A stretch of 64,000 bases of DNA from CALACW01 sp963627915 (GTDB taxonomy: Bacteria > Bacillota > Clostridia > Oscillospirales > Acutalibacteraceae). The notes under the pieces were generated by a model, which was not told the DNA's origin, did not search any database, and was given only the letters and a program-made list of their open reading frames with translations. The stretch is taken from the NCBI GenBank assembly GCA_963627915.1, contig CAVGCY010000051.1, positions 44,576 through 108,575 on the forward strand, read 5' to 3'. A program made the position numbers and the translations under genes. Numbering within the stretch: position 1 is the first letter of the stretch; the number at the start of each line of letters is the position of its first letter. Positions 25,739 to 33,504 of this stretch are shown piece by piece.

Positions 25739-27753
25739 TACTTTATGCCCCTCGGATTATTTTCAAAATCCGCCTGAATTTCGTCAAGCTTCTCGTTCAT
25801 CTCGTCGGCAATTGTCGGATAAGCGGGCGTTCTGTTGTAATTTTCACCCTCGTCGTCCGTCAGAATATGAAGCCAGTTTTTGCGGAATTTATCAAAGAAC
25901 GCGGAATTGTCGTTTTGAATATTCTTAAAATATTTGAACGTGACGTATTTGTTGTTATTTAAAACGTCAAAATCATAGTCCTTGTATTCGTCAAGACTTT
26001 TTATATAATCTGTCGGCACAGTGTACTGAATCGCCTTGATTTTACGGCGTTTCATGTGCAGGATGGGACTTTCGGACGTATGAACGACGGAGTCGTTTTT
26101 AATTAAATCGATTATTGATTTGCCGTCTATCGTTCTGTCCGACGGGAGATAATCGCTCTGTCCCGAATTGCCCGTTATCGAGCACATGCTTATAAGCGTC
26201 GGGAACAGATCGACAAGGGTCGCGCTCTGAGAACGCGTACCGCCCTTTTCAAAAAGTCCGTTGTTGTTGTCCCAGCGTATCATAAACGGAACCTTTTGTC
26301 CGCCCTCGTAGGCAAGATATTTTCCGCCTCTTAAAACGCCCGTCGAGCCTTCGAGCGCAGGACCGTTGTCGGAGGTGAATATTATTATCGTGTCGTCGAG
26401 TACGCCCAATTCCTCCATTGTACTAAACAGCTCGCCGAGGTAATAATCAAATTCCTCCACACAGTCGACATACGTACCCATGCCCGACGTGCCCTTAAAT
26501 TCGTCGCCGACATATACGGGCGCATGCGGCCACGGCGTTGTGTAATACGCAAAGAACGGCTCGTCGGAATTTTTAACGGTATCGGTTATCCACTCGGATA
26601 TTTCCTCGTGAATCCATTTCGTAGCGTTCGACTGGTCTTTTAATTCATCCGTTCCGTGTACTATTTCGTATTCGCCGTTTTCCTCCCTGACATGGTAAAA
26701 CGGCTTCATATCGTTTACATGGTGGCTTCCGTAGAAAATGTCGAAGCCCTGATTTGTCGGGAGATATTCTCCGTAATCGCCCAGATGCCACTTGCCGAAA
26801 CAGCCCGTGTTGTATCCGGCGCTCTTAAATACCTCGGCGATTGTAATTTCGTCGCCGAGCATTCCGTCCGTGTTATTGAGCATTTCAACACTGTTGAAAA
26901 CGCGCGTCTGCGCAAACGGCGTAAAACAGTTCACGGTCGGATAAATAACGTTGTCGGCGTAACCGCGGTACGGATATCTGCCCGTAAGAGCGGCAAAACG
27001 AGCCGGCGAACATACGGAATAGCTTGAATAGAAATTTTCAAAATTAAGACCGTTTTCGCCTATTGAATCAATATTCGGCGTGTCGTAAATCGCACCGTTC
27101 AGGGATATATCGGAATATCCGAGGTCGTCCATTAAAATTACGAGAACGTTCGGCTTGCCCTGCGTGTTTTTGTCCACGCCGTTAAGATAGTCGTCGTGTC
27201 CGTCCCACATCCTCTCGGTGACGGGCTTTGTTCTCATGTTCATTGTAAGAACGTAGAATATCGATGAACCTACGAGCATAAAGCTCATAGCCGCGCACAG
27301 CACCTTTTTAAGCGCGTCGGATTTAAACGTCCTTTTGGCAAAGACAAAAAGAAGAGCGATGAAAACAATGCCCGGCAGAGCTATCAGAAGATTGCCGCCC
27401 AGACGCGTAAAGAAATTGCCCTCGCCCGTTATAAGCGGATGCTCCGCGCTTGAAAAGCCTGCCCTACCGCTTATCAGCGCGCCGAAGCCCGCGTCCGCGC
27501 CCCATATGACGTGAAACAGAAACGTGCCGAAGCCCGCGGCAAGATATCCCGCAATCATTGTGAGATAAACTTTCTTTTTTATTATAATCGATAATAATAT
27601 CACAGCGGCGGCGATACAGCAGTAACCCGCCGATACAATCGCTATGATATTCTGCCTTGTTATAATCTGCAGAAGCATAATTATTATGCCGATTGCGAGC
27701 ATTATGATCGGAAAAACTTTTTTACCGTTGTCAAATTCGAGCTTTTTTTTCAT
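25738..27753 (-). CDS. Membrane-anchored Cys-type sulfatase
   Basis: 671 residues from the ATG at 27753, which has GGGGGC upstream; the longer in-frame start at 27807 lies inside the promoter. Five transmembrane segments occupy about residues 13-170, then the extracellular sulfatase domain starts at NVLVILMDDLGYSD (metal ligands). Cys248 in CSPAR is the residue converted to formylglycine; GKWHLGD and FTSDNGPALEG are further signatures. Secreted sulfatases are common, but a five-TM fusion is more like lipoteichoic-acid-synthase architecture, although LTA synthases use Thr rather than Cys. Substrate unknown; host or plant sulfated glycans are possible. Confidence 0.92.
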   Translation of the reverse strand: MKKKLEFDNGKKVFPIIMLAIGIIIMLLQIITRQNIIAIVSAGYCCIAAAVILLSIIIKKKVYLTMIAGYLAAGFGTFLFHVIWGADAGFGALISGRAGFSSAEHPLITGEGNFFTRLGGNLLIALPGIVFIALLFVFAKRTFKSDALKKVLCAAMSFMLVGSSIFYVLTMNMRTKPVTERMWDGHDDYLNGVDKNTQGKPNVLVILMDDLGYSDISLNGAIYDTPNIDSIGENGLNFENFYSSYSVCSPARFAALTGRYPYRGYADNVIYPTVNCFTPFAQTRVFNSVEMLNNTDGMLGDEITIAEVFKSAGYNTGCFGKWHLGDYGEYLPTNQGFDIFYGSHHVNDMKPFYHVREENGEYEIVHGTDELKDQSNATKWIHEEISEWITDTVKNSDEPFFAYYTTPWPHAPVYVGDEFKGTSGMGTYVDCVEEFDYYLGELFSTMEELGVLDDTIIIFTSDNGPALEGSTGVLRGGKYLAYEGGQKVPFMIRWDNNNGLFEKGGTRSQSATLVDLFPTLISMCSITGNSGQSDYLPSDRTIDGKSIIDLIKNDSVVHTSESPILHMKRRKIKAIQYTVPTDYIKSLDEYKDYDFDVLNNNKYVTFKYFKNIQNDNSAFFDKFRKNWLHILTDDEGENYNRTPAYPTIADEMNEKLDEIQADFENNPRGIK

Positions 27754-27775
27754 TGCTTCGCCCCCTAATAATCTT

Positions 27776-27804
27776 ATTATATAAAAAATAATCGGAAACG
27801 TCAA
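27776..27804 (-). promoter_or_regulatory. Promoter of the sulfatase-maturase operon
   Basis: On the minus strand TTGACG (27804-27799), 17 nt, TATAAT (27781-27776). It is placed 23 nt before the ATG at 27753 and supports that start. Confidence 0.82.
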
Positions 27805-27847
27805 CAATTCATTGCGGAAATGTCAGTAATTTGTTTCCTTATTAAGG

Positions 27848-27876
27848 TTGACGTGACATTATTTTTATTGTATAAT
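27848..27876 (+). promoter_or_regulatory. Promoter of the acyltransferase gene
   Basis: TTGACG at 27848-27853, 17 nt, TATAAT at 27871-27876. It is divergent from the sulfatase promoter and carries the same -35, -10 and spacing; the two -35 boxes are 43 nt apart. Confidence 0.82.
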
Positions 27877-27900
27877 TTATATAAAAAGGGAGATGATTGC

Positions 27901-29019
27901 ATGATAAAACGTATGCCCGCGTCATATTGCGGCGAAATTGACTTTTGGAAATTTTTATGCTGTATCATAATTGTCATTCACCATTCGTTTCAGATATTCG
28001 GCGAACGCGTTTACATGAGTTCCGGTTCTGTCTGCGTTGAATTTTTCTTTCTGGTTTCGGGTTATCTGACGGCAATGTCTGTCGCCAAAAAAAATGAAAA
28101 ATTTGAAGTTGAAAAAATCGGAACGCAGACGGTTGAGTTTCTGTTTCACAAAATCAGGGGATTTATTTACTGTTATATTTTTGCTTCGGCGGTATGTCTT
28201 GCCGTTCGGATTTTAACAGAGGGGCTTACAAATACCGTGCTCAGTGAAAAATTTGCTCTGGTTACGGTTGATTTGCTTTTCCTGAACTCAAGCGGACTTC
28301 CGCACTGGTATATTTTTTCCGCTTCGTGGTATCTGTCCGCAATGCTTATAGGTCTTGCCGTTATTTATCCGATAATGCGTAAGAACCGCGATTTGTTTTT
28401 CAATATTATCGCTCCGCTTACGGCGATACTTTTATACTCCGTCATGCTGGAAAAGGACGGATATATCGTCGATCCGGATATGTGGTATTATGTTGTGACA
28501 AAGGGCGTTTTGAGGAGTATTGCGGGATTGTGCCTCGGTTCCGTGGCGTATGCTCTGTGCGAGAGAATAAAAAAACGAAAGTACTCCGCCGCGGTATCCG
28601 TTCTGTTTTCGCTTCTCAATATTGCCGCCATGGCATATGCGTTTATTGTACTGAGTAAGAATGATCTTGACCAGTCTATTTCGCCGGCAGTAATTTTCAT
28701 GTTCTTTTTGTGCCTGTGCATATCGGCAAGCGGCGTTTCCGTTATGTCTTCGTTTTTTAATTATTCTCCGTTTGCATATCTCGGAAAACTCAGCATGAGC
28801 ATTTATCTTTGTCATCAATGCGTCGCAAGTCTTATATCCGGTATTATAAACAAGTTTTCGGTTCTTAAAGCGTATACCGTCTCGACATCTCCGTACAGAC
28901 CGCTTATTCTTCTCATATACGTTATTTTGTCCGTGCTGCTCGGTATTGTATGTCTTGGGGTTTGCTCGAAAATTCAAAAAAGAATTAATAAAAAGAAAAG
29001 CGAACGCGTTAAGGCTTGA
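27901..29019 (+). CDS. Acyltransferase family 3 integral membrane protein
   Basis: 372 residues from ATG 27901 (GGGAG upstream, just after the promoter). About ten transmembrane segments. The N-terminal motif DFWKFLCCIIIVIHHSFQIFG with the conserved His and SVCVEFFFLVSGYLTAMS are the acyltransferase_3 (OafA/WecH-like) signatures. These enzymes O-acetylate extracellular sugars or surface polymers. Divergent to a sulfatase operon, so a shared role in surface-glycan handling is possible but not shown. Confidence 0.86.
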   Translation: MIKRMPASYCGEIDFWKFLCCIIIVIHHSFQIFGERVYMSSGSVCVEFFFLVSGYLTAMSVAKKNEKFEVEKIGTQTVEFLFHKIRGFIYCYIFASAVCLAVRILTEGLTNTVLSEKFALVTVDLLFLNSSGLPHWYIFSASWYLSAMLIGLAVIYPIMRKNRDLFFNIIAPLTAILLYSVMLEKDGYIVDPDMWYYVVTKGVLRSIAGLCLGSVAYALCERIKKRKYSAAVSVLFSLLNIAAMAYAFIVLSKNDLDQSISPAVIFMFFLCLCISASGVSVMSSFFNYSPFAYLGKLSMSIYLCHQCVASLISGIINKFSVLKAYTVSTSPYRPLILLIYVILSVLLGIVCLGVCSKIQKRINKKKSERVKA

Positions 29020-29061
29020 CTTTTTCCCTGACGAAAGTATAATATGTTCGGAGGCGGTAAA

Positions 29062-29337
29062 ATGAAACAATGTATGGATTCGGATAATCTGCACCGCAGA
29101 CTCAAAAAAATAATCGGTCAGATACAGGCGATTGACCGCATGGTGGACGAAGATATTCCGTGTGAGGATGTACTGTCTCAGATAAATGCCGCCAAATCGG
29201 CACTGCACAAATGCGGTCAGGTCGTTTTGGAGGGACATATAAAGCACTGCGTTAAGGACGGTATTGAGCACGGCGACGCGGACAAAACCATAGAGGACTT
29301 TACGAAAGCCGTAGAGCGCTTCGCCAATATGGGATAA
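29062..29337 (+). CDS. csoR: CsoR-type copper-sensing repressor
   Basis: 91 residues from ATG 29062 with GGAGGC seven nt upstream; the in-frame ATG at 29044 precedes the RBS. All-helical DUF156 fold (NLHRRLKKIIGQIQAIDRMVDED). Cys34, His59 and Cys63 have the spacing of the Cu(I) ligands of CsoR (Cys-X24-His-X3-Cys), which favours copper over the RcnR nickel pattern. A palindrome of CsoR-operator type lies 100 nt downstream in the next promoter, so it should repress the genes at 29504-29994. Confidence 0.9.
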   Translation: MKQCMDSDNLHRRLKKIIGQIQAIDRMVDEDIPCEDVLSQINAAKSALHKCGQVVLEGHIKHCVKDGIEHGDADKTIEDFTKAVERFANMG

Positions 29338-29350
29338 TCTATATTTTACA

Positions 29351-29406
29351 ATTACTAAGACTGTAATAATTACTAAGACTGTCGGTTTCGGCGGTCTTAT
29401 TTTTTG
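29351..29406 (+). terminator. Terminator with a 14-bp direct repeat
   Basis: ATTACTAAGACTGT occurs at 29351-29364 and again at 29369-29382. The second copy leads into a hairpin, AAGACTGTCG with CGGCGGTCTT (G-T pairs), followed by TATTTTTTG. Likely ends csoR. Confidence 0.7.
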
Positions 29407-29426
29407 AAAAAATTTAAATTCAAGTA

Positions 29427-29455
29427 TTGACAACCTATACCCCCATGGGTATAAT
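29427..29455 (+). promoter_or_regulatory. Promoter with CsoR-like operator between -35 and -10
   Basis: TTGACA (29427-29432), 17 nt, TATAAT (29450-29455). The inverted repeat TATACCC-CCAT-GGGTATA at 29436-29453 fills the spacer and enters the -10, like known CsoR sites (TACCCC/GGGGTA dyads). A second related half-site, ATAGGGGTATGGGTA, lies at 29476-29490. Bound repressor would block polymerase; copper would relieve it. Confidence 0.85.
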
Positions 29456-29503
29456 TATAAGCGAAAATTATGCTTATAGGGGTATGGGTAAAAGGAGAAT
29501 AAC

Positions 29504-29821
29504 ATGAAGGGATTTAAGAAAAAAATTGACTCGGTTCTATTAAAATTCGGTGATTTTCTGTCACTCGGCGGTACTAAAAAAGATATCATATTTCTCGTGA
29601 TATCGGGCATATCGCTGATACTGAGCATTTTAAAAGTTATCAAACTTCCGTTCAATATCGCATGGGTGTCGATAATTCTGTGCGGACTGCCGATAGTTTT
29701 TGAAGCGATACTCGGAATTTTAAACCCCGTAGTCGGTGCGCTCGTTCACAACGCCGGAAGCGTTCTCGTTGTTATAAATTCGGCTCTATTATTAAATTGG
29801 AAAAGGAGAAATACAAAATGA
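29504..29821 (+). CDS. Internally deleted heavy-metal P-type ATPase remnant (TM ends only)
   Basis: 105 residues, three to four transmembrane segments, AAGGAG before the ATG. Residues 1-72 (KKDIIFLVISGISLILS ... IAWVSIILCGLPIVFEAILG) read like the first TM hairpin of clostridial heavy-metal P-type ATPases. Residues 73-100 (LNPVVGALVHNAGSVLVVIN followed by SALLLNWK) read like the last TM segment of the same family. The roughly 500-600 residues between them (actuator, CPx channel, DKTGT phosphorylation, ATP-binding domains) are absent, without a frameshift. The reading rests on family memory, so the alternative is a small membrane protein of similar composition. Confidence 0.65.
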   Translation: MKGFKKKIDSVLLKFGDFLSLGGTKKDIIFLVISGISLILSILKVIKLPFNIAWVSIILCGLPIVFEAILGILNPVVGALVHNAGSVLVVINSALLLNWKRRNTK

Positions 29822-29994
29822 TAATAGCAATTATAGGAATAGTTATAGGTTTGTTAATAGCAGGTGCGGGTATTTATTTTCTTAAAGAAGATAAGGATAA
29901 CGCGGAGTCGAAAAAGATTTATACTATAATATCCGTAATAGGATTCGTAATTACCGCAGCGGCGGCTGTAATCTTGGTATTAAATCTCAGATAA
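29818..29994 (+). CDS. 58-residue two-TM membrane protein
   Basis: ATG 29818 overlaps the previous stop (ATGA), with AAGGAG upstream in the end of that gene. Two hydrophobic segments (IIAIIGIVIGLLIAGAGIYF and ISVIGFVITAAAAVILVL) joined by a charged loop (KEDKDNAESKK). Not recognised. Being coupled to the P-type ATPase remnant and under the CsoR-like operator, it is expected to respond to metal. Confidence 0.65.
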   Translation: MIIAIIGIVIGLLIAGAGIYFLKEDKDNAESKKIYTIISVIGFVITAAAAVILVLNLR

Positions 29995-30016
29995 ATGCAA
30001 TAGTTTACTAAAATAA

Positions 30017-30044
30017 AAGAACCCGTCGTCGTTCGGCGGGTTCT
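30017..30044 (+). terminator. Terminator between convergent units
   Basis: AGAACCCGTCG pairs with CGGCGGGTTCT (one G-T) around a 5-nt loop; the flanks are A-rich on the left and TCTCATT on the right, so it may serve both the copper unit and argG. Confidence 0.7.
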
Positions 30045-30066
30045 CTCATTAGTTATAATGATACAA

Positions 30067-31296
30067 TTATTTTAATCCGTTTTTAATCTTCATCTTGGCG
30101 TAAACCTTGGTGGGAAGACCGTAGAGATTGATGAATCCGGTCGCGTCAGCCTGGTTATAAACGTCGTCCTCGTCAAACGTTGCAATCTCGGGATCATAGA
30201 GCGAATACGGAGAGGTTACGCCCGCGTTAATCATATTGCCCTTATAGAGCTTAAGAGTAACGTCGCCGGTAACGGTTTTCTGCGTAGTCTTTACGAACGA
30301 AAGAATGGCGTCGGTAAGGGGTGAGAACCAGAGAGCGTTGTAAACGTTCTCGGCAAGCTTCTGAGCAACGAGAGCTTTATAATGCGATGTTTCCTTGTCA
30401 AGGCAGAGTGTTTCAAGAATTTCATGAGCCTTATAGAGAATAGCTCCGCCGGGAGTTTCATACACGCCGCGGCATTTCATGCCCACAAGACGGTTTTCAA
30501 CGATATCGAGAAGTCCTATGCCGTTGTCACCGCCGAGCTTATTAAGCGTTTCGACAATCTCGACAGCGCCCATTTCCTTGCCGTCAATTGCGGTGGGAAC
30601 ACCCTGCTCAAAATGGATTTTTACATAAGTCGGCTTGTCGGGAGCCTGCTCGGGAGATATTCCCATTTCGAGGAATCCTTTTTTATTATATGTCGGTTCG
30701 TTTGCGGGGTCTTCGAGATCAAGTCCCTCATGACTTAAATGCCAGATATTTTTATCCTTTGAATAGTTTGTTTCACGGTTGATTTTAAGGGGTATCTGAT
30801 GCGCCTCGGCATATTCGATTTCCTCCTCACGGGATTTGATCGACCATTCGCGCCAGGGAGCGATTATGGGCATGTCGGGTACGAAAGCCTTGAGAGCAAG
30901 CTCGAAACGAACCTGGTCGTTTCCCTTGCCGGTACAGCCGTGAGCGATCGCGTCCGCGCCTTCTGCGATTGCAATTTCGGCGATACGCTTGGCGATGATG
31001 GGACGGGCAAAAGCGGTGCCGAGCATGTAGTCCTCATATTTTGCGCCTGCCTGAACGCAGGGGAAAACGTAGTCGGTGATGAACTCCTCTGTAAGATCCT
31101 CGACATAGAGCTTGGAAGCGCCTGTTTTAAGAGCCTTCTCCTCAAGTCCGTCAAGCTCATCAGCCTGTCCGACGTTGCCCGAAACGGCGATAACTTCGCA
31201 GTTGTTGTAGTTCTCCTTAAGCCAGGGGATTATGATTGAAGTGTCGAGGCCGCCCGAATAAGCGAGTACGACTTTTTTAATATCTTTCTTTTCCAT
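30067..31296 (-). CDS. argG: Argininosuccinate synthase
   Basis: 409 residues from the ATG at 31296 (GAGGT upstream on the minus strand; the longer in-frame start is inside the promoter). Joins citrulline and aspartate using ATP in arginine biosynthesis. Motifs: ATP loop VVLAYSGGLDTSIIIPWL, GCTGKGNDQVRFE, ETNYSKDKNIWHLSHEG. Length is standard. It stands alone: argH is not adjacent. Own promoter at 31337-31365. Confidence 0.97.
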   Translation of the reverse strand: MEKKDIKKVVLAYSGGLDTSIIIPWLKENYNNCEVIAVSGNVGQADELDGLEEKALKTGASKLYVEDLTEEFITDYVFPCVQAGAKYEDYMLGTAFARPIIAKRIAEIAIAEGADAIAHGCTGKGNDQVRFELALKAFVPDMPIIAPWREWSIKSREEEIEYAEAHQIPLKINRETNYSKDKNIWHLSHEGLDLEDPANEPTYNKKGFLEMGISPEQAPDKPTYVKIHFEQGVPTAIDGKEMGAVEIVETLNKLGGDNGIGLLDIVENRLVGMKCRGVYETPGGAILYKAHEILETLCLDKETSHYKALVAQKLAENVYNALWFSPLTDAILSFVKTTQKTVTGDVTLKLYKGNMINAGVTSPYSLYDPEIATFDEDDVYNQADATGFINLYGLPTKVYAKMKIKNGLK

Positions 31297-31336
31297 TGTG
31301 AATACCTCACTTGCGTTTGTTATTTGGTATGGTATG

Positions 31337-31365
31337 ATTATACATTTTATTGTATAAATAATCAA
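31337..31365 (-). promoter_or_regulatory. Promoter of argG
   Basis: On the minus strand TTGATT (31365-31360), 17 nt, TATAAT (31342-31337), 41 nt before the argG ATG. I see no ARG-box dyad or T-box structure in the short leader. Confidence 0.75.
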
Positions 31366-31531
31366 TATGTAATACCACGGATATTTAGATGAATATCATT
31401 TTTTTATTGTATATATTAACTAAACCGCGTGTTGTTACATAACGAATCCGCCCCGGATAAAGCGGCCGGGGCCGGATTGAATTTTTAATTTATATACGTA
31501 ATATACATTTTTTGCATACCGTATTCATTTT

Positions 31532-32932
31532 TTATGCTTTAAAAAATTCGTAAAACGCTCTGTGCGCCATATATACGTCAGTTTTTGCGACAACCTCAAA
31601 CGGCGCGTGCATCGAGAGAACGGGAACGCCTACGTCGATTACGTCAATGTCGAGATTCGCAACGTATTTCGCGACCGTTCCGCCGCCGCCGCAGTCAACC
31701 TTGCCCAATTCACCTGTCTGCCATGCAATATTGTTTGAATCGAGAATGGTTCTGACAAGGCTTACGAACTCCGCAGAGGCGTCGGACGTACCCGCCTTGC
31801 CTCTTGCGCCCGTGTATTTCGTAACGACGACGCCGTGATTTATATAAGAGGCGTTTTTCTTTTCGATAACGTCCGGGAACGTCGGGTCGAATGCCGCGTT
31901 AACGTCAGCGGAGAGACACTGCGAACGGCTTAAAACTCTGTGGCCGGGAACTCCCTGAGCCTCGGCGAGGTCATAAATGAAATATTTCATATATGAAGAA
32001 TTTAGTCCCGTGTTTCCGTCGCTTCCCGTTTCTTCCTTATCGGTAAGTACGGTCATTACCGTGTATTCGGGGTCTGAGATTGAGAGAATCGCGGTGACGG
32101 CAGGGTATGCGCAAACTCTGTCGTCGTGACCGTACGAGCCTATCATGCTGCGGTCAAAGCCGATATCGCATGCCTTTTGGGCGGGAACGGCTTCAAATTC
32201 CGCGCTTAAAAAGTCTTTTTCGCAAAAACCGTATTTTTCATAGAGAATATTTAAAATATTGAGCTTGACTGCCTCGGACGCCTTGTCGTCCTTAAACGGT
32301 CTGCTGCCTACGAGGATATTAAGCTCTTCGCCCTTAATGCCGTTTGCAAGCGTGCGCTTTTCCTGCTCCTGCGCAAGATGCGGAAGAAGATCCGTTACGA
32401 CGAATTTCGGGTCGTTTTCGTCCTCGCCTATTACGACGCTGATTTTCTCTCCGCCGTTTTTGATTACAACGCCGTGAAGCGCAAGCGGAACTACCGTCCA
32501 CTGATATTTTTTGATTCCGCCGTAGTAATGCGTTTTGAACAAAGCCGTTTCGGTATCCTCATAGAGCGGATTGGGTTTCAGGTCAAGTCTCGGAGAGTCA
32601 ATATGCGCGGCGGCGATTCTTACGCCCTCGGATACGCTCTTTTTTCCGATGACGGCGAGAATTATCGCCTTTCCCCTGTTGTTCGTATAAACCTTTGTGC
32701 CGCTCTTATAATTCGTTCCGGGAACAAATTCGACAAACCCGTTTTCGAGCGCGAGTTTTTCGACTGCCGTTACGGCTTCTCTTTCCGTTTTGGCAGAATT
32801 TAAAAACGATTTGTAATTTTCGCAGTAGCTGTCGGCGGCGGATATTTCCCCGTCCGAGAGAATTTTCGACGCGTGTTTGTTATCGTAGAACAGTTTTTCT
32901 TTAAGAATCTGTCCGGGTGTCTTTTCTTCCAT
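31532..32932 (-). CDS. M18 family metalloaminopeptidase (aspartyl aminopeptidase type)
   Basis: 466 residues; ATG eight nt after GGAGGA. Cytosolic zinc aminopeptidase. Metal and catalytic motifs of M18: IAAAHIDSPRLDLKP (His, Asp), TDKEETGSDGNTGL (catalytic and metal-binding Glu residues with a bridging Asp nearby), and SMHAPFEVVAKTDVYMAHRAFYEFF with the C-terminal His. Last gene of the prfA-to-aminopeptidase minus-strand run; a 23-nt gap separates it from the transglycosylase gene. The 235-nt gap after it contains a GC hairpin near 31445-31477 without a T tail. Confidence 0.92.
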   Translation of the reverse strand: MEEKTPGQILKEKLFYDNKHASKILSDGEISAADSYCENYKSFLNSAKTEREAVTAVEKLALENGFVEFVPGTNYKSGTKVYTNNRGKAIILAVIGKKSVSEGVRIAAAHIDSPRLDLKPNPLYEDTETALFKTHYYGGIKKYQWTVVPLALHGVVIKNGGEKISVVIGEDENDPKFVVTDLLPHLAQEQEKRTLANGIKGEELNILVGSRPFKDDKASEAVKLNILNILYEKYGFCEKDFLSAEFEAVPAQKACDIGFDRSMIGSYGHDDRVCAYPAVTAILSISDPEYTVMTVLTDKEETGSDGNTGLNSSYMKYFIYDLAEAQGVPGHRVLSRSQCLSADVNAAFDPTFPDVIEKKNASYINHGVVVTKYTGARGKAGTSDASAEFVSLVRTILDSNNIAWQTGELGKVDCGGGGTVAKYVANLDIDVIDVGVPVLSMHAPFEVVAKTDVYMAHRAFYEFFKA

Positions 32933-32955
32933 ATATTCATTCCTCCTGATTAAAA

Positions 32956-33504
32956 TTAATATTCATACAATTTATCATACATGGCTTTCGCCTTTGTAAC
33001 CTTATAAACGTAATGCCCCGTGTCGGATATGGGGATAGTATCGAGCGTTCTTCCGTCGGACGAGTATTGAGAATTGTTAAGCCATGAATTTACGTTTCCG
33101 CGCCCCGCATGATAAGCGGACAAAACCTCTCTGTCGGTTTTAAATTCCTCTGTAAGCATGCCGAGAAAGAGCGCGCCGTATTTAATCGAAACGGATTCGT
33201 CATATAGGTCGTCGAACGTATAGCTTTCGCCTGTTTTTGTCAAAAGCCAGTCGAACGTGTCCTCTGTTATCTGCGTAAGCCCTCTTGCGCCGAGGTACGA
33301 AACGGCGTCCGGGTCGAAGCCGGATTCGGTTCTTATAACGGCGAAAAGCAAGGCGGGGTCGATCCCGTATTCTTTCGCCGCCCCGGTAATTTCGTCCTTA
33401 TATTTATCGGGATAAATAATCCGCAGCGCGGGATTTTTGAGCAGCGCCGAAGCGATAAGGACAATAACGAGGACGGATATTATTTTTTTAATTATTTTCT
33501 TCAT
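32956..33504 (-). CDS. Membrane-anchored lytic transglycosylase (SLT domain)
   Basis: 182 residues. N-terminal signal anchor (KKIIKKIISVLVIVLIASALL), then a goose-lysozyme-like SLT domain: EYGIDPALLFAVIRTESGF with the catalytic Glu, YLGARGLTQITEDTFDWL, LSAYHAGRGNVNSWL. Cleaves peptidoglycan glycan strands with anhydro-MurNAc formation. The start overlaps the stop of the Sua5-CoaE gene by 4 nt, so it is coupled to it. Confidence 0.93.
   Translation of the reverse strand: MKKIIKKIISVLVIVLIASALLKNPALRIIYPDKYKDEITGAAKEYGIDPALLFAVIRTESGFDPDAVSYLGARGLTQITEDTFDWLLTKTGESYTFDDLYDESVSIKYGALFLGMLTEEFKTDREVLSAYHAGRGNVNSWLNNSQYSSDGRTLDTIPISDTGHYVYKVTKAKAMYDKLYEY

Noticed and set aside
27754..27807. N-terminal extension of the sulfatase to 689 residues
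   Set aside because: It would start inside the -35 element of the sulfatase promoter and before the GGGGGC ribosome binding site.
31445..31477. GC-rich hairpin after the aminopeptidase gene
   Set aside because: Stem with a bulge, but no T run on the minus strand, where a terminator would be needed; the T-rich side belongs to the strand with no gene.
31297..31531. Riboswitch or T-box upstream of argG
   Set aside because: The promoter lies only about 40 nt before the start, leaving no room for such a structure.
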